Below are positions 12,835 to 12,857 of a DNA stretch of 12,857 nt, one piece after another. The position numbers and the translations under genes were made by a program. Source of the DNA: Patescibacteria group bacterium (GTDB lineage: Bacteria; Patescibacteriota; Minisyncoccia; UBA6257; 2-01-FULL-56-20); NCBI GenBank assembly GCA_025054755.1, contig JANWZH010000012.1:1-12857 (forward strand), written 5' to 3'. The notes below the pieces were generated by a model that did no database searches, was not told the DNA's origin, and saw only the letters and a list, made by a program, of their open reading frames with translations. Within the stretch, counting starts at the first letter, position 1. Each line of letters opens with the position of its first letter.

Positions 12835-12857
12835 ATGTTTTTATTAAATTTTTTTTT
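12835..12857 (+). CDS. Possible start of a further gene, cut by the window edge
   Basis: An ATG at 12835 opens a frame that reads MFLLNFF to the right edge without a stop. The first residues are hydrophobic, as in a signal peptide or membrane anchor, and the spacing from TATTAT fits the other starts in the window. Only seven codons are visible, so no identity can be given and the frame may not be a gene. Confidence 0.25.

Noticed and set aside
1..12857. CRISPR array, tRNA, insertion sequence or phage module
   Set aside because: No spaced direct repeats, cloverleaf sequence, transposase or integrase motif was seen on either strand; the genes are all core functions with uniform composition.

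Overview
The window is a very A+T-rich stretch (roughly three quarters A+T by eye), with every convincing gene on the plus strand, almost no intergenic space and overlapping starts and stops. Protein composition is skewed to Lys, Asn and Ile, with TTA, AAA, ATT and AAT codons dominating. TGA is used as a stop (scpA, the carboxypeptidase, and the gene before rodA) and Trp is always TGG, so the code is standard table 11, not the UGA-recoded code of Gracilibacteria or mycoplasmas. The gene set, the short protein versions and a Cys motif seen in hypothetical proteins of candidate-phyla bacteria suggest a member of the Patescibacteria/CPR, most likely Parcubacteria-like. This placement is inference from style and content, not from a marker tree.

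Layout. 2-196: the 3' end of a protein resembling the TrkA-N/RCK part of a cation transporter. 239-8694: one long co-directional run: membrane-anchored DUF4015 glycosyl-hydrolase-like protein, scpA, scpB, a D,D-carboxypeptidase, mraY, an AI-2E-family permease and a P2A (Ca2+-type) P-type ATPase, with gaps of -11 to +22 nt. 8738-10948: dnaJ and dnaX, 3 nt apart, behind their own promoter. 11003-12807: an anchored four-cysteine protein with two related beta-rich repeats, whose stop overlaps the GTG start of rodA. 12835 to the end: possibly the first codons of another gene. No tRNA, rRNA, CRISPR, insertion sequence or prophage gene was seen, and no stretch above 300 nt lacks a gene.

How the genes fit together. 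MraY makes lipid I, RodA polymerises lipid II into glycan strands, and the carboxypeptidase trims stem peptides, so the window carries three separate steps of peptidoglycan synthesis and maturation. ScpA and ScpB are the kleisin and its partner in the SMC condensin that organises and segregates the chromosome. DnaX is the clamp-loader ATPase of the replicase and DnaJ the Hsp70 co-chaperone. It is a core cell-growth cluster rather than an accessory island.

I found no clearly new multi-gene system. The most interesting signals are: (i) two good sigma70-type promoters whose -10 boxes both end exactly 8 nt before the ATG, in a window where no gene has a Shine-Dalgarno sequence, pointing to leaderless mRNAs; (ii) an MraY with substitutions at several otherwise highly conserved active-site and nucleoside-pocket positions; (iii) a P2A ATPase keeping Ca2+ site II but altered at two site I ligands; and (iv) the uncharacterised two-repeat Cys protein translationally coupled to rodA.
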